From NCBI GenBank assembly GCA_032433765.1, contig JAVIAB010000073.1:51719144-51783143 (forward strand): a stretch of 64,000 nt of DNA, in the 5' to 3' direction. The translations under genes and the position numbers were made by a program. The stretch is from Megaustenia siamemsis. Taxonomy: Eukaryota > Mollusca > Gastropoda > Stylommatophora > Ariophantidae. This document shows positions 10,223 through 20,611 of this stretch, one piece after another (the first letter of the stretch is position 1; each line of letters starts with the position of its first letter). The notes beneath the pieces were generated by a model that had not been told where the DNA came from, searched no databases, and saw nothing but the letters and a program-made list of their open reading frames with translations.

Positions 10223-10672
10223 GATATATATATATATAGTAGGCAAGACAAAATGACGATCTATGTAGAAGAAAAGGCATGATGAAATAACAACGTGCAT
10301 ATGTGTGAAAATAGAGTAAGCAAAAAGAAATACTAACGTGCATCTGATGATTTTAATGAAGCAAATTTTATTATTGTTCAGCTGTATTATTTATATCGGA
10401 GTCGAATGAGCGGATAAATTAGGGTTTTAAAGATTTGGAATAAATTAGGTGCGTCAGGGTTTTAAAATTAGTTAGCATTATAACTAAAGCCCACACATAT
10501 CCATTTTCATCTCAGTGTGGTTATCTTAGCTATAATCTTGTAAATGTATTCTCGTTTAGCACATTCCACATATGTCAAAAATTGGTGTATCATGGAAGTG
10601 GTTTCAATTTGTGACACCACTTATAAATGTAACACAAGTATAAAAGTAGGCCCGGTACTTGATGATGATGAT

Positions 10673-10874
10673 GGTCCATAATTTGTACAGACTTTTGGCA
10701 CATGCTTTTTGGAGTAATGTGGTCGGTACTACGCCCGTACCGCTTTACTTTCTCAGAAAAAAATTCAGTACCCACTAAAGCTATGTGTACCTGAAAGTTG
10801 TCGCTCAGAATAGAACCCAGCCTCTTGTCTTTTGCAGTCCAAAGTTCGCTAACAATGGGGCTATCGCGGCTTCC
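10673..10874 (-). mobile_element. S1 SINE, 3'-truncated, diverged (S1-2)
   Basis: The minus strand reads GGAAGCCGCGATAGCCCC at 10874 and runs into the conserved body (GTAAAGCGGTACGGGCG, CATGTGCC-like). The 3' part is missing and is replaced by a LINE-D tail (CGGTACTTGATGATGATG). It is more diverged than other S1 copies. Confidence 0.75.
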
Positions 10875-10904
10875 TTTATATATATAAAATAGGACTTATG
10901 TATC

Positions 10905-11350
10905 CAATGTTAAGTCCGTCCTATTACATGGCTGTTAAAATGGAGAATAACATAAGTGACAATCGTGAACATTTAGACCTTAATTAATGGATGCTTGCGC
11001 AGGATAAAAACATTGAAATGGTAGGATACAATCACTAACATAGAATTATGGAAAAGTAACAGTACAAGTGAACAAAGAGATAGAGCGAAGACGATGGCAC
11101 TGGATTGAACAAATACTACCGAAGCCAACTGAAAGTATTACACAACATGCCCTTTTTTTGAACCCCCAATGAAAAAGACAAAGAGGAAGACCAAAATATT
11201 CTTGGAGAAGAGAGATGAAAGCAAAGATGAAGATGAAGGAAAAGGCATGACATGATCCGAAAAGAATCGCAAGATGCAGAACGGCTTTGAAAGTGTTTAC
11301 TGAAGACCTGTGCTTCACATGGAGCTGAATTATAGAAGACGAAGAATAGG
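10905..11350 (+). mobile_element. LINE-H C-terminal fragment
   Basis: The plus strand carries degraded LINE-H C-terminal sequence, with GAGCGAAGACGATGGCACTG (ERRRWHW), a region parallel to the GRPRxxWRR motif, and an end near GAAGACGAAGAAT. Frameshifts and stops are frequent. It lies head to head with the next LINE-H fragment. Confidence 0.65.
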
Positions 11351-11399
11351 ACTTATTTAACACCGGTAGTAAAATTGCTTATTTATATTTTTGTTAAAC

Positions 11400-11830
11400 T
11401 AATTTCTTTTAATTTCTACGTTTCCTATCACATTGGATTTTCCTCTTCCTTATTTTGTTTTCATTCTTTGTTCCTCCTTTGCCGATATACTGCTAAATAT
11501 AAGATTTTACGTTTCGAAGAGTTATTTCTTCTCTAGTTGTTTCGTTATTGCCAAATGCATTAATTCTTACGATGTTTGTCCTATCTATTTATGTTCAGTT
11601 CCAGCTGTTGTGGTCTCTCGTCAAATATACCCATTTTGACTTGCACTAGTTTATGATTCTATAACAGGAGAGCTATGTCATCACCAAGGTCTAGGTCATC
11701 AAGTTGCTTGGTCACTGATCACTGGATTCCATTATTGCTCGCTGTATTGCTCTCACTTTATATTGGATACACTCCCTTCCATTCCAACGATCAAGTCAGC
11801 AATCAAGGGCTTTAAACACAAAACTGCCTT
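11400..11830 (-). mobile_element. LINE-H RT-region fragment
   Basis: The minus strand resembles the LINE-H segment at about 4600-4870: a GATGACATAGCTCTCCTG stretch (DDIALL, the RT catalytic box) at about 11665-11690 and the RINAFGNNET-like region upstream of the YLG motif. It is heavily decayed. It covers an earlier part of the ORF than its inverted neighbour. From 11840 to 12100 no gene is recognised. Confidence 0.6.
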
Positions 11831-12097
11831 ATACAGCAAATGCTTTATTGTGTTTATCTCAGTCACTCCTAATCTTCGTGGGCGATAAGGAAAACAAATA
11901 AAATGAACTTGTTTGTGTTGTTGCAGCATTAGTGAAGCACATTTCATAATTAGCACTTAATGTATTGAATGTGTTGATTTGTTTTGTTCTGTTCTTGAAT
12001 TTTGATTTGAATTTTGAACCAGAGTTTTGTCTGTTGCAGCTACATTTTGATTTGCTTTCGGACTTTTTACTTTTGTTTCTCCCGAAAGATAATCAAT

Positions 12098-12100
<3 letters not shown>

Positions 12101-12156
<56 letters not shown>

Positions 12157-12172
12157 CCTCTCTCTCTCATAT

Positions 12173-12211
<39 letters not shown>
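12101..12211. repeat. Compound microsatellite (CT)n then (AT)n
   Basis: A run of CT dinucleotides (about 12101-12169, with two interruptions) is followed by an AT run (about 12173-12211). Frames read across it are artefacts. Confidence 0.95.
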
Positions 12212-12212
<1 letters not shown>

Positions 12213-12334
12213 CACTTTTTCACTTTCGTGATCAATTATGAGAAATTATTTTTCTATATAAATGCAACTTTGTATTTAATTAAATCAATTTTCTTTTCTT
12301 CATCCTCTCTCTCTTGCACATCATCGTCATTATC

Positions 12335-13500
12335 ATCAGGTCGCATGTCCTTTGCAGAACGTTACATTTACCACAGCCTGTCTGAAAGAATCTCTGTCTC
12401 TAGTCAGACCTCTTACAGAACGTTACATTCACCAGAGCCCGTCTGAAAGAATCTCTGTCTCTAGCCAGATCTCCCACAAAACGTTGTACTCACCACAGCC
12501 CGTCTGAAAGAATATCTGTCTCTAGCCAGATCTCCCACAGAACGTTGTACTCACCACAGCCAATCTGAAAGAATCTCTGTCTCTAGCCAGATCTCCCATA
12601 GAACGTTGCACTCTCCACAGCCCGTCTGAAAGAATCTCTGTCCCTAGCCAGATCTCCCACAGAACATTGCACTCATCACAGCCCGTCTGAAAGAATCTCT
12701 GTCTCTAGCCAGATCTCCCACAGAACATTGCACTCATCACAGCCCGTCTGAAAGAATCTCTGTCTCTAGCCAGATCTCCCACAGAACATATGCACTCATC
12801 ACAGCCCGTCTGAAAGAATCTCTGTCTCTAGCCAGATCTCCCACAGAACATATGCACTCATCACAGCCCGTCTGAAAGAATCTATGTCTCTAGCTAGATC
12901 TCCCACAGAACATATGCACTCATCACAGCCCGTCTGAAAGAATCTCTGTCTCTAGCCAGATCTCCCACAGAACATATGCACTCATCACAGCCCGTCTGAA
13001 AGAATCTATGTCTCTAGCTAGATCTCCCACAGAACATATGCACTCATCACAGCCCGTCTGAAAGAATCTCTGTCTCTAGCCAGATCTCCCACAGAACATA
13101 TGCACTCATCACAGCCCGTCTGAAAGAATCTATGTCTCTAGCTAGATCTCCCACAGAACATATGCACTCATCACAGCCCGTCTGAAAGAATCTATGTCTC
13201 TAGCTAGATCTCCCACAGAACATATGCACTCATCACAGCCCGTCTGAAAGAATCTCTGTCTCTAGCCAGATCTCCCACAGAACATTGCACTCATCACAGC
13301 CCGTCTGAAAGAATCTATGTCTCTAGCTAGATCTCCCACCTCTGTTGTCATCTTCAATGTCTCCTTGACGTCTTGTAGCAACATTCTTTATAGTCTACCC
13401 GTGATGAGTCGCCCAGGAACCATGTCCTTCATCGCTGATCTTTCTAGATTTCTGTAACTTTTATCGTGGCCATATTATTTTAATGTCCTCTTTAGAATGT
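12335..13500 (-). mobile_element. LINE-J C-terminal fragment containing an internal 61-62 bp array
   Basis: On the minus strand the segment 13500 to 13335 encodes MKDMVPGRL, then a KETLKMTTEVGDLARD region; a related copy at 21270-21545 has the same order on the plus strand and ends in DLARG..., RRAMV-like residues. In the present copy the piece encoding GDLARDIDSFRRAVMSAMFC is repeated about 16 times (12360-13336) before the element ends near 12335. An unexpanded copy is at 27745-27900. Confidence 0.75.
12360..13336. repeat. 61-62 bp minisatellite, about 16 units, derived from a LINE ORF
   Basis: Units contain CCGTCTGAAAGAATCTCTGT and AGATCTCCCACAGAAC. The first units have a 61-bp period (starts at 12381, 12442, 12503, 12564, 12625); later units with CATATGCAC are 62 bp. 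Two sub-types (CTCTGTCTCTAGCC and CTATGTCTCTAGCT) alternate in the right half, which suggests amplification of a two-unit block. Confidence 0.95.
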
Positions 13501-13729
13501 TGTTTATAAGTCAGTTCTTTTTAAAGTTTAAATCTGTTAATATGTCTTCATTGCTCTTTTTCATTATCCAAAGTATCTTAAGGATTTTTCTGTAGCATTT
13601 CATGTGTTTTTTAACAAATCATTTGCTGTTTGTGAGATTGTCTATGATTTTCATGGGCATTATCTTAGTTTTCTGCATGTTTAGATGGAGGTTTTGCGCT
13701 TAACTGATCTTCCACATACATATCTGATT

Positions 13730-13732
<3 letters not shown>

Positions 13733-13773
<41 letters not shown>
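13733..13773. repeat. (CT)n microsatellite
   Basis: About 20 CT dinucleotides. The flanks 13500-13732 and 13774-14040 are T/C-rich and hold no recognised gene. Confidence 0.95.
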
Positions 13774-13776
<3 letters not shown>

Positions 13777-14041
13777 CTCTATCCATCTTGTTTTCACGTC
13801 TCTCTTAAGTATCTGTCATTAGACCTGAAACTTTATTTTATTCCTCCCTACCTTATCCCTCATGTTTCTCTCTGTCATATCTCCATAGAATCATGTCTCC
13901 CACTCAATTTTCTTGTCATTTCTCACAATCTCTCATTACATGTCAACATCTGTCTTTCTGTCAGTCACCCATTTATCGACCGGTTATCCTGCATATCAGT
14001 CTTTTAATTTAACTACACACCTTTTATTCCGCACACAAGTA

Positions 14042-14352
14042 CTTTCGTATGTCTGAATACCCTTTAGTATGTCTGAATATCCTTTAGTATATCTGAATAC
14101 TCTTTAGTATGTCTGAATATTCTTTAGTATGTCTGAATACCCTTTAGTATGTCTGAATATCCTTTAGTATATCTGAATACCCTTTAGTATGTCTGAATAT
14201 TCTTTAGTATGTCTGAATACCCTTTAGTATGTCTGAATATTCTTTAGTATGTCTGAATACCCTTTAGTATGTCTGAATACCCTTTAGTATATCTGAATAC
14301 CCTTTAGTATGTCTGAATATTCTTTAGTATGTCTGAATACCCTTTAGTATGT
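14042..14352. repeat. 20-bp minisatellite, about 15 units
   Basis: Tandem units GTATGTCTGAATACCCTTTA with variants at the CC/TC/TT position and a G/A change. The variants are interspersed in a patterned way. From 14353 to 14690 no gene is recognised. Confidence 0.95.
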
Positions 14353-14689
14353 CTCCCTATCTATTTTCTCTTAATTGGTTTGCATGTCTTCTAATCTAGT
14401 AAAGCAGTAATATCACCAAGCAGATATCGTAGAAGAGTTAAAACAAAACATTTCACCGCCTAGCCACAACATTTGGAGGCGAGGCGGTCCTCGCCATATA
14501 ACGCCTCAACATATAACGTCTATGATCTTCAAAGATTTTCTTGTTTACTATTCAGTGGTCAAGGATTCCCATCCATTTGTCATGACTGGTTCTGCATAAC
14601 ACTACAAAATTGTTTTTCTTATTTTCGTTGACAAAATTGGGTTGCATTATATTTGTCTCATTCTTTGGAATGGAAAACAAATAGAGGTA

Positions 14690-14945
14690 ATCAGAAAATT
14701 ATACAAAGGTAGCCAAAAGATAATACAAGCCAAATTTACCAAAAAGGTATAAATCAAAAGTGATCAGAAGGTAATACGAATCAAAGATAATAAGAAGATA
14801 ATAAAAGACACAGATAATTAAAAAGTAATATACAGGTATACAGATCATAATGCAAAGGTAATAAGTATCGAATATAAGTGTAATATAATCGGAAGATAAT
14901 ACAAATCAAAGATAATCAAAAGTCAAATATAATCAGAAGATAATT
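14690..14945. repeat. Imperfect A-rich repeat
   Basis: Loose repetition of short words such as AATCAAAGATAATC and AGAAGATAATAC without a fixed period. No coding sign. Confidence 0.6.
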
Positions 14946-15099
14946 GGATAAATGCAACAACAGACTAAACACCGAAAGAATTCATTATCTGCAGCTCCTT
15001 GACTCTCCCGCGTCTCCTCTTCTTCCCCTCTGCATACGTCACCATGCAAATCCTTGGTTATGTCTCATCGAAAGAGTAGAAAATTGTAATTTTCCTCCT

Positions 15100-15300
15100 C
15101 TTCTTTCCTTCCTCATTTGCCTTTCAGCGTCGAGGGGGGATATAATTTGCGGTCTTTTGCTCTTCTGTTCGCCTCTGCTGCTGTTGTTTCCTAGTGCTTC
15201 TAATATTCATTCGATCAATCTTTATCGTGGTCGACCCTTGGGTCTGGTATTCTCGCAATGTTTATTGAGGGCTCGTTGTATTGTGTTTTTATTACAATTT
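15100..15300 (-). mobile_element. LINE-A-type 3' fragment
   Basis: The minus strand resembles the 3' end of the copy at 53325-53965: GAAGAGCAAAAGACCGCAAA, CCCTCGACGCTGAAAG and GGGTCGACCACGATAAAG-like segments. The coding frame is degraded. It is followed on the 3' side by a pyrimidine-rich stretch (14980-15100). Confidence 0.7.
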
Positions 15301-15477
15301 AGAAAAGTTTAATGGAAATGTAAAGCGTGAAATATACCGAGCAGGTTATAAACCTCAAACCAGGAAGATGTTCAATTAAAAAAAAAAAAACAGCCAATGA
15401 GAAAATTCGAAACCTAAAAGTTGAATTAATGGGAAATCTTTTATGAAGAAAATAAGAGTGGAAAACAAAGTTGCGTG

Positions 15478-15575
15478 GGAAAAGTTGATTTTGAATAGAG
15501 AATGTTTAGGGAAAAGTTGATTTTAAATAGAGAATGTCTAGGGAAAAGTTGATTTTGGATAGAGAATATTTATGG
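15478..15575. repeat. 32-bp tandem repeat, 3 units
   Basis: Three units containing GGAAAAGTTGATTTTGAATA and AGAGAATGT, with single-base differences. Confidence 0.85.
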
Positions 15576-15730
15576 AAAAGTCGAATGCTAGCAGTAGAAT
15601 ATAAAGGGGAACAGACAAATAATTGCGATGCTGCTGTGAAGCTGGTAGTAAGGGGCCAGTGGTGAGGAGTGTAGAACACTCCAAGGTATGAAGACAGCTT
15701 CACAAGGAAGGAACACAACGCAATACTGAC

Positions 15731-15754
15731 GTTTCGGCCAGGGGCCTTTTTCAG
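15731..15754 (-). other. Degenerate hammerhead-like core, Penelope-type repeat remnant
   Basis: On the minus strand the order is CTGAAAA, then the self-complementary GGCC-CCT-GGCC, then GAAAC followed by GTC. This is the layout of the hammerhead ribozyme core found in Penelope-like element repeats (CUGANGA, stem II, GAAA). The base normally G in CUGANGA is A here, so catalysis is unlikely. Family assignment is by motif only; no Penelope RT or GIY-YIG is seen nearby (15590-15790). Confidence 0.45.
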
Positions 15755-15799
15755 AGTACAAGGACAACGAAAACAAACGGTGAAACACAATTATCTATA

Positions 15800-16155
15800 A
15801 ATACATGATCAGAAGAAGAGGATAGAAAAGAAGGATGATGAAAAAATAAAAAAAGAAGAGAGCTAAGATAAGAATATAGAAAGAATATGAGAATATATGT
15901 ATAATTAAAATATAAAATACAAAATACAAGTAGAATATAAAGTCAAGCAAGAGCGGTAAACCGTGGAAACGATTGGCTAGGATTAATAGCGAGGGATAAA
16001 CATCGTCTACGTCAAAGAACATTAAGTGGGCGTTGATGTCTTGTGGTTCGTGGCCTTCAACACGGCATATCCTATTTTTGTATGGAGTTTGTTCTTCTTA
16101 TCTTCCTGTTTGTTTCTACACGTTTAGTCAGGCTGTTAATTCGGCGGTAACACAA
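15800..16155. other. No recognised gene
   Basis: A-rich sequence on the plus strand. Possible frames are low complexity and not convincing. Confidence 0.5.
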
Positions 16156-16156
16156 A

Positions 16157-16715
16157 ATGGGGACAAGAGAATGAGGAAATCAAATGGGGACAAGAGAATT
16201 AGGAAATCAAATGGGGACAAGAGAATTAGGAAATCAAATGGGGACAAGAGAATTAGGAAATCAAAATGGGGACAAGAGAATTAGGAAATCAAAATGGGGA
16301 CAAGAGAATTAGGAAATCAAATGGGGACAAGAGAATTAGGAAATCAAATGGGGACAAGAGAATTAGGAAATCAAAATGGGGACAAGAGAATTAGGAAATC
16401 AAAATGGGGACAAGAGAATAAGGAAATCAAATGGGGACAAGAGAATTAGGAAATCAAACGGGGACATGAGAATTAGGAAATCAAATGGGGACAAGAGAAT
16501 GAGGAAATCAAATGGGGACAAGAGAGTGAGGAAATCCTAATGGGGACAAGAGAGTGAGGAAATCAAATGGGGACAAGAGAGTGAGGAAATCAAATGGGGA
16601 CAAGAGAATTAGGAAATCAAATGGGGACAAGAGAATTAGGAAATCAAATGGGGACAAGAGAATTAGGAAATCAAATGGGGACAAGAGAATTAGGAAATAA
16701 AATGGGGACAAGCGA
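16157..16715. repeat. 27-28 bp minisatellite, about 20 units
   Basis: Units AATGGGGACAAGAGAATTAG plus GAAATCA, with 27- and 28-bp variants and a GTGAGG sub-type in the right third. The array stops where an S4 SINE begins (16732). Confidence 0.95.
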
Positions 16716-16731
16716 ATGAGAAATTTAGAAC

Positions 16732-17136
16732 GGGAATGTGTGGTCTAAAGGTAAGACGTTGAGCTATAGAAAGGAATATCCCGGATTCGATTCCCGCCAC
16801 AGATGGTTGGAGTTTTCACTTCGAATCCGTAGCGTGCTTGTTGTTTTACCCTCGCCTGGTCTCTGAATGTGAGATTCGTTGTCTAGCCATTTCTGATAGC
16901 GGCGAAAAATAGGATGTCCCGTGTACACTCGCGCACGTTAAAGAACGCTTGGCAGTTAAAAGGCAAATGGAGTAAGCAATGGCGGCTACACCGGCAAAAC
17001 AGTTAAGCAAAATCTACTCGTGCTGAAGACAGATGTATTCGGCCGAAAGGTGCAGATGTTGCGACTTTCCGTAAACGAGCGATGACACAACACATCCCCG
17101 CCGACCTTATGGGCGTAAGCTGAGAAGAAGAAGAAA
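16732..17136 (+). mobile_element. S4 tRNA-derived SINE with conserved core and GAAGAA tail
   Basis: The head has TGTGGTCTAAAGGTAAGACG (A-box-like) and GGATTCGATTCCCGCC (B-box-like). The body has CACTCGCGCACGTTAAAGAA, shared with the copy at 18445-18690, and a 3' end TGAGAAGAAGAAGAAA that looks like a LINE-type tail. About 400 bp long. A G-run follows at 17150. Between 17163 and 17381 the sequence is A-rich with decayed copies of the neighbouring 27-bp unit. Confidence 0.8.
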
Positions 17137-17381
17137 TATGAACATTGTGGGGGGGGGGGGGGAGATGCAATAATTGTATGGGGAAATCAAATGTGAACAA
17201 AGGAACAAGGCAATCAAATGGGGACACACACAAAAAAATCAAATGATAACAAAGGGATGAAATAATTAAATGAGAGCAATTGAATGAAGAAATTAAATAG
17301 AAACAAATGAATGAAGAAATCAATGGCACTTATACAGTAGTGAAATGAGATAAAACAGCAACACTAGAAAAGTTATGATTA

Positions 17382-17695
17382 TGGTTAGCCGAAGGCCCCG
17401 GTATCACTGCAAACGAATTAAAATCCATAATTACTCAACCGCCCGTGCCAGTGGAATCAACCGAATGAAAACTCATCTCATTGAAGGATTCTAACAAAGA
17501 AAGGCAGCTGCAGTCCCCATCATATCAGCTACAGCACATGCCAAGGGACATAAGGCCAGGCGACACAGTAAAGTGAACACAGCTGAACTGTCCTTCCTCA
17601 TATACGATATCGTCATTCATCGTAAGCAGACGGAATATCGAAACACGGATCGGATGAAAGACTCAGAGCACTCAGTAGCTCCGCCAGCAAGCCGG
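17382..17695 (+). mobile_element. X-family element, short copy (X2)
   Basis: Starts GGTTAGCCGAAGGCCCCGG and ends CAAGCCGG, the same limits as X1. The GPGITANELKS frame is again visible, then stops. At the right edge it runs directly into a LINE-H piece (CTATTATATGGCTGTGAAAC) without a visible duplication. Confidence 0.7.
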
Positions 17696-17800
17696 TAATC
17701 CTATTATATGGCTGTGAAACATGGAGAACGACAAAAATGACAATCATGAAGATACAGACCTTCATAATGAATGATTGCGCAGAATACTAGAAAAGTGTAA
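17696..17800 (+). mobile_element. LINE-H short fragment
   Basis: Resembles the LINE-H region at 10915-11000 (LLYGCETWRTTK-like reading with frame breaks). From 17800 to 18185 the sequence is AT-rich and unassigned. Confidence 0.6.
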
Positions 17801-18189
17801 TAGAAAGGAAGTCTTTTAAAGCATGTGTCTTGCCGTACAGAAGATTACTATATGTTAAACAACTCTCTATTTTACGTAAAAAAAAAATAATATATTTATT
17901 TCGGGAAGGTCTAATAGAAAACATAAATTATCAAACAAGTTGATAAAGAACAGCTTGATCCTTAAACAATACTTCTTGGTTCGCAGGAATCCATTAGCAT
18001 CATTGGATAATTCCTTTTTAGCTATCGAGACATAGCATAAACGATATATTGTATCAAAGCTACTTAGTCTTAAGATATGTAATCAAAATCGTTATTAAGT
18101 TGATGCTTTTGTTCTCTGTGAAAGTGGGCTCGAAGATTGATCAGGCCAATTCGATTCCCTGACATGTTGGCTTCAGTGATGCTATGCAT

Positions 18190-18258
18190 TTTTTGTTATG
18201 CTATGTTATGCTATGCTATGCTATGTTATGTTATGCTATGTTATGTTATGTTATGTTA
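18190..18258. repeat. (ATGCT/ATGTT)n pentanucleotide microsatellite
   Basis: About 13 pentamers alternating ATGCT and ATGTT. Confidence 0.95.
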
Positions 18259-18444
18259 GGATCATCACCACTGCACAACAGACGAAGCCATAGGTACTTT
18301 GATTTCCCATGGAAATATCAAGAATATCCGGTGATTACCCTTACTAACGTGAACAAACTCTGTATCACGACCAATTGGTGTGGATAGATTTTTGCTGACA
18401 AAGATTTGCACCTATATTTTTGCTGTTAAAGATTTGCACCTAGA

Positions 18445-18690
18445 TTTTGCCTGGGAAACAGTCACACTTTTTTCTTGCCTACGATTTTTAACTGGCAAGA
18501 GTTCTTTAATGTGCGCGAGTGAACACGGAGTCTCCTGTTTTTTGTCGTTACCCGAGAGGCCTAGACATGGAATCTCACTACACAGAAACCAGGGGAGAGT
18601 AAAGCTTCGAACAAACCACGGATTCTATTTTCTTCAATTTTTAAACAATAGTCCCTGTGGTAGAATTTAACCCAGGACTTTCCTATCCAA
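18445..18690 (-). mobile_element. S4 SINE, diverged reverse copy
   Basis: The minus strand contains CCGTGTTCACTCGCGCACAT followed by TAAAGAAC, the same core as at 16732-17136, and a B-box-like GGTTAAATTCTACC near its head. The 3' half is short. Its head overlaps the start of the 25-bp array. Confidence 0.65.
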
Positions 18691-18795
18691 AAGCCATCAG
18701 GACTTTCCTACCCAGAAGCCATCAGGACTTTCCTACCCAGAAGCCATCAGGACTTTCCTACCCAGAAGCCATCAGAATTTTCCTACCCAGAAACC
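18672..18795. repeat. 25-bp minisatellite, 5 units
   Basis: Units AGGACTTTCCTACCCAGAAG plus CCATC. The first unit overlaps the tRNA-like head of the adjacent S4 copy, so the array probably grew from SINE sequence. From 18810 to 19206 no gene is recognised. Confidence 0.9.
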
Positions 18796-19206
18796 AACCA
18801 GCCTTCCTCCCCACTTACCCCCACCTTTTTTAATTGAGAACGTAGGTGCGATATATTAACAGGATATGTTAAAAAATAACCAGCAAAGTTATTGCTTCCG
18901 AAAAGGTTCGTTTATTAGCTTTTCTCATTGGAATGCACTACGTAACAGTCTGGCTTTACCATGTTGAACGCAACATTCTTCCTAAAGAGAAATCAGGAGT
19001 TATAATAGAGTAAGCAAGAGAACTTCCCCACAAACAATTATACTCTGACATCTCAACGCGTTGAAAAAATGATTGTGTTATCCATAATTGCATTATAGGC
19101 ATTTAACACCCTAAATGCAGGATAAGTCGCCGACATTGTTTAACTTTAATTCTTATTTAGATGGCAATCAGTGAATTCTAGTCCACAAGAAAAATGTAGA
19201 TAGATA

Positions 19207-19303
19207 TCTATTTATCGTTCGCCTGAAGTATTGTCTATATCTGCAATGTTGTTTCCTGTATACATTTTATTGTCTTTTGTAATTCTTGCAGTGGCCTATA
19301 TGG
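19207..19303 (+). repeat. Unassigned dispersed repeat, copy 1
   Basis: About 97 bp that recurs at 48731-48826 with roughly 90% identity by eye (GTATTGTCTATATC, GTTTCCTGTAT, GTCTTTTGTAATTCTTGCAG, TGGCC). No coding frame. The TTTTGTAATTCTTGCAG end looks like a 3' splice site, but there is no adjoining exon that I can identify. Confidence 0.6.
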
Positions 19304-19361
19304 TTTTGTCTGTAGTGTTGTATCTATGGGCCAATGGATTTCCTCAGTCTACTATATTCAG

Positions 19362-19595
19362 AACTGGACTACAAAGGACAATAGGTCGGGTTCGTTCCTG
19401 ATCGATGGCTTCCGGGTTCATCCAGCCTTAAATGGGTACCAGATTTTTTCTGGGAAAGTAAAGCGGCACGGGCGTAATATCGACCACATTACTTCAAAAA
19501 TCATGTGCCGTAGGTCTATAAAAATCATAGTCACTAACACCATATTCCCAATACGCCACTTGGCGTGACTGGACTCTTTACTTCTTTTTTTTATT
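19362..19595 (+). mobile_element. S1 SINE, 5'-truncated, 12-bp TSD (S1-3)
   Basis: Lacks the A-box region and begins within the anticodon-loop part (AACTGGACTACAAAGG). It keeps the B-box-like GGTTCGTTCCTG, the body and a T-rich end. TACTATATTCAG is duplicated at 19350-19361 and 19596-19607. Confidence 0.9.
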
Positions 19596-19810
19596 TACTA
19601 TATTCAGTGCAGTTTTGAAGTATTTGTTCAGCAGTCTGGGACGCCTGTCCCAACATGTAGTTGAGGTGCCGATCTTGAATTTTGTATACATGTGACTGTA
19701 GAGTCGATTGTGTCCTGTTCGGAAGCGTATAATCTTAAATTTTCCCCATCTATTCATATTATGAAAGGCATCCTGATTTTGGGCTTGTGGTCCTCTGATT
19801 GATTTGATTA

Positions 19811-20170
19811 TTTGTTTCTTCTGACGGTGTGTAACTGGTGCATCTGGCTGTGGGCCTGGTGCATCTGGCTGTGGGCCTGGTGCATCTGGCTGTGGGCCTG
19901 GTGCATCTGGCTGTGGGCATGGTGCATCTGGCTGTGGGCCTGGTGCATCTGGCTGTGGGCATGGTGCATCTGGCTGTGGGCCTGGTGCATCTGGCTGTGG
20001 GCCTGGTGCATCTGGCTGTGGGCCTGGTGCATCTGGCTGTGGGCCTGGTGCATCTGGCTGTGGGCCTGGTGCACCTTTCTTTGCCCGCTGATCCGCTTCA
20101 CGTTTCCTGGTAAATGCAGATATAAATTGCACAATAAAAATACAAGAAACGTTGCTAAATATTGATACAT
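19811..20170 (-). CDS. Candidate secreted heptad-repeat protein (doubtful)
   Basis: A 119-codon frame starts at an ATG at 20170 with a hydrophobic N-terminus (MYQYLATFLVFLLCNLYLHL), consistent with a signal peptide, then about 12 heptads AHSQMHQ and ends with HTVRRNK. Because the underlying unit is 21 bp, all frames on both strands stay open; alternative frames give APGPQPD or WCIWLWA repeats. The open frame is therefore weak evidence. No promoter, splice site or homologue is recognised. Confidence 0.2.
19836..20078. repeat. 21-bp minisatellite, about 12 units
   Basis: Units TGCATCTGGCTGTGGGCCTG plus G, with a CCT/CAT variant in two units. Very homogeneous and GC-rich against an AT-rich surrounding. 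Confidence 0.95.
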
Positions 20171-20189
20171 TTTGAAGGCGGTACTCTCC

Positions 20190-20599
20190 TTTTGAAAGCT
20201 ATCATTGTTTATTAGTCTCTTAAATCAGTTTTTTTTAAAGGTATCATACATAGTGAATAATTATGTGACGTCTCCATTGTTGTTTTATTAAGCAACGAAA
20301 CCGTTCATTTATTGGTATGTGGAGATTGTTCTAATATGGATTCCCTGCCACGTCAGTATTTCAAGCCAAGAGAAAACAGAAATATTTTCTAAGTTAAGAT
20401 CATCTCTTCCTTAGATTCCAATAACAAGATCTGGTTTCACAATGTGCTGATTCATTCTAATGCGCATTGCTGAAAAAAAAAATGGTTGAACCAGTAGATT
20501 ATTGCCAAAACGAGCCGCATGTTGTTGAAATACAAAGCAAACTTAGAATCACATTACTAATGTATCTATTACTTATCTTCCCCATTTCAAAAGGGGTCT
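20190..20599. other. No recognised gene
   Basis: AT-rich, with no long frame and no repeat that I could match inside the window. Confidence 0.5.
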
Positions 20600-20611
20600 C
20601 TTGCAGTGTAA

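Noticed and set aside
10905..11830. Twin-priming (5' inversion) of one LINE-H copy
   Set aside because: The inverted 5' portion lies downstream of the 3' portion, not upstream as twin priming predicts; two independent fragments are more likely.
19321..19568. 80-codon frame starting in unique sequence and entering an S1 SINE
   Set aside because: Most of the frame is SINE body, as in several other short frames across S1 copies; no sign of exonisation such as a flanking splice donor.
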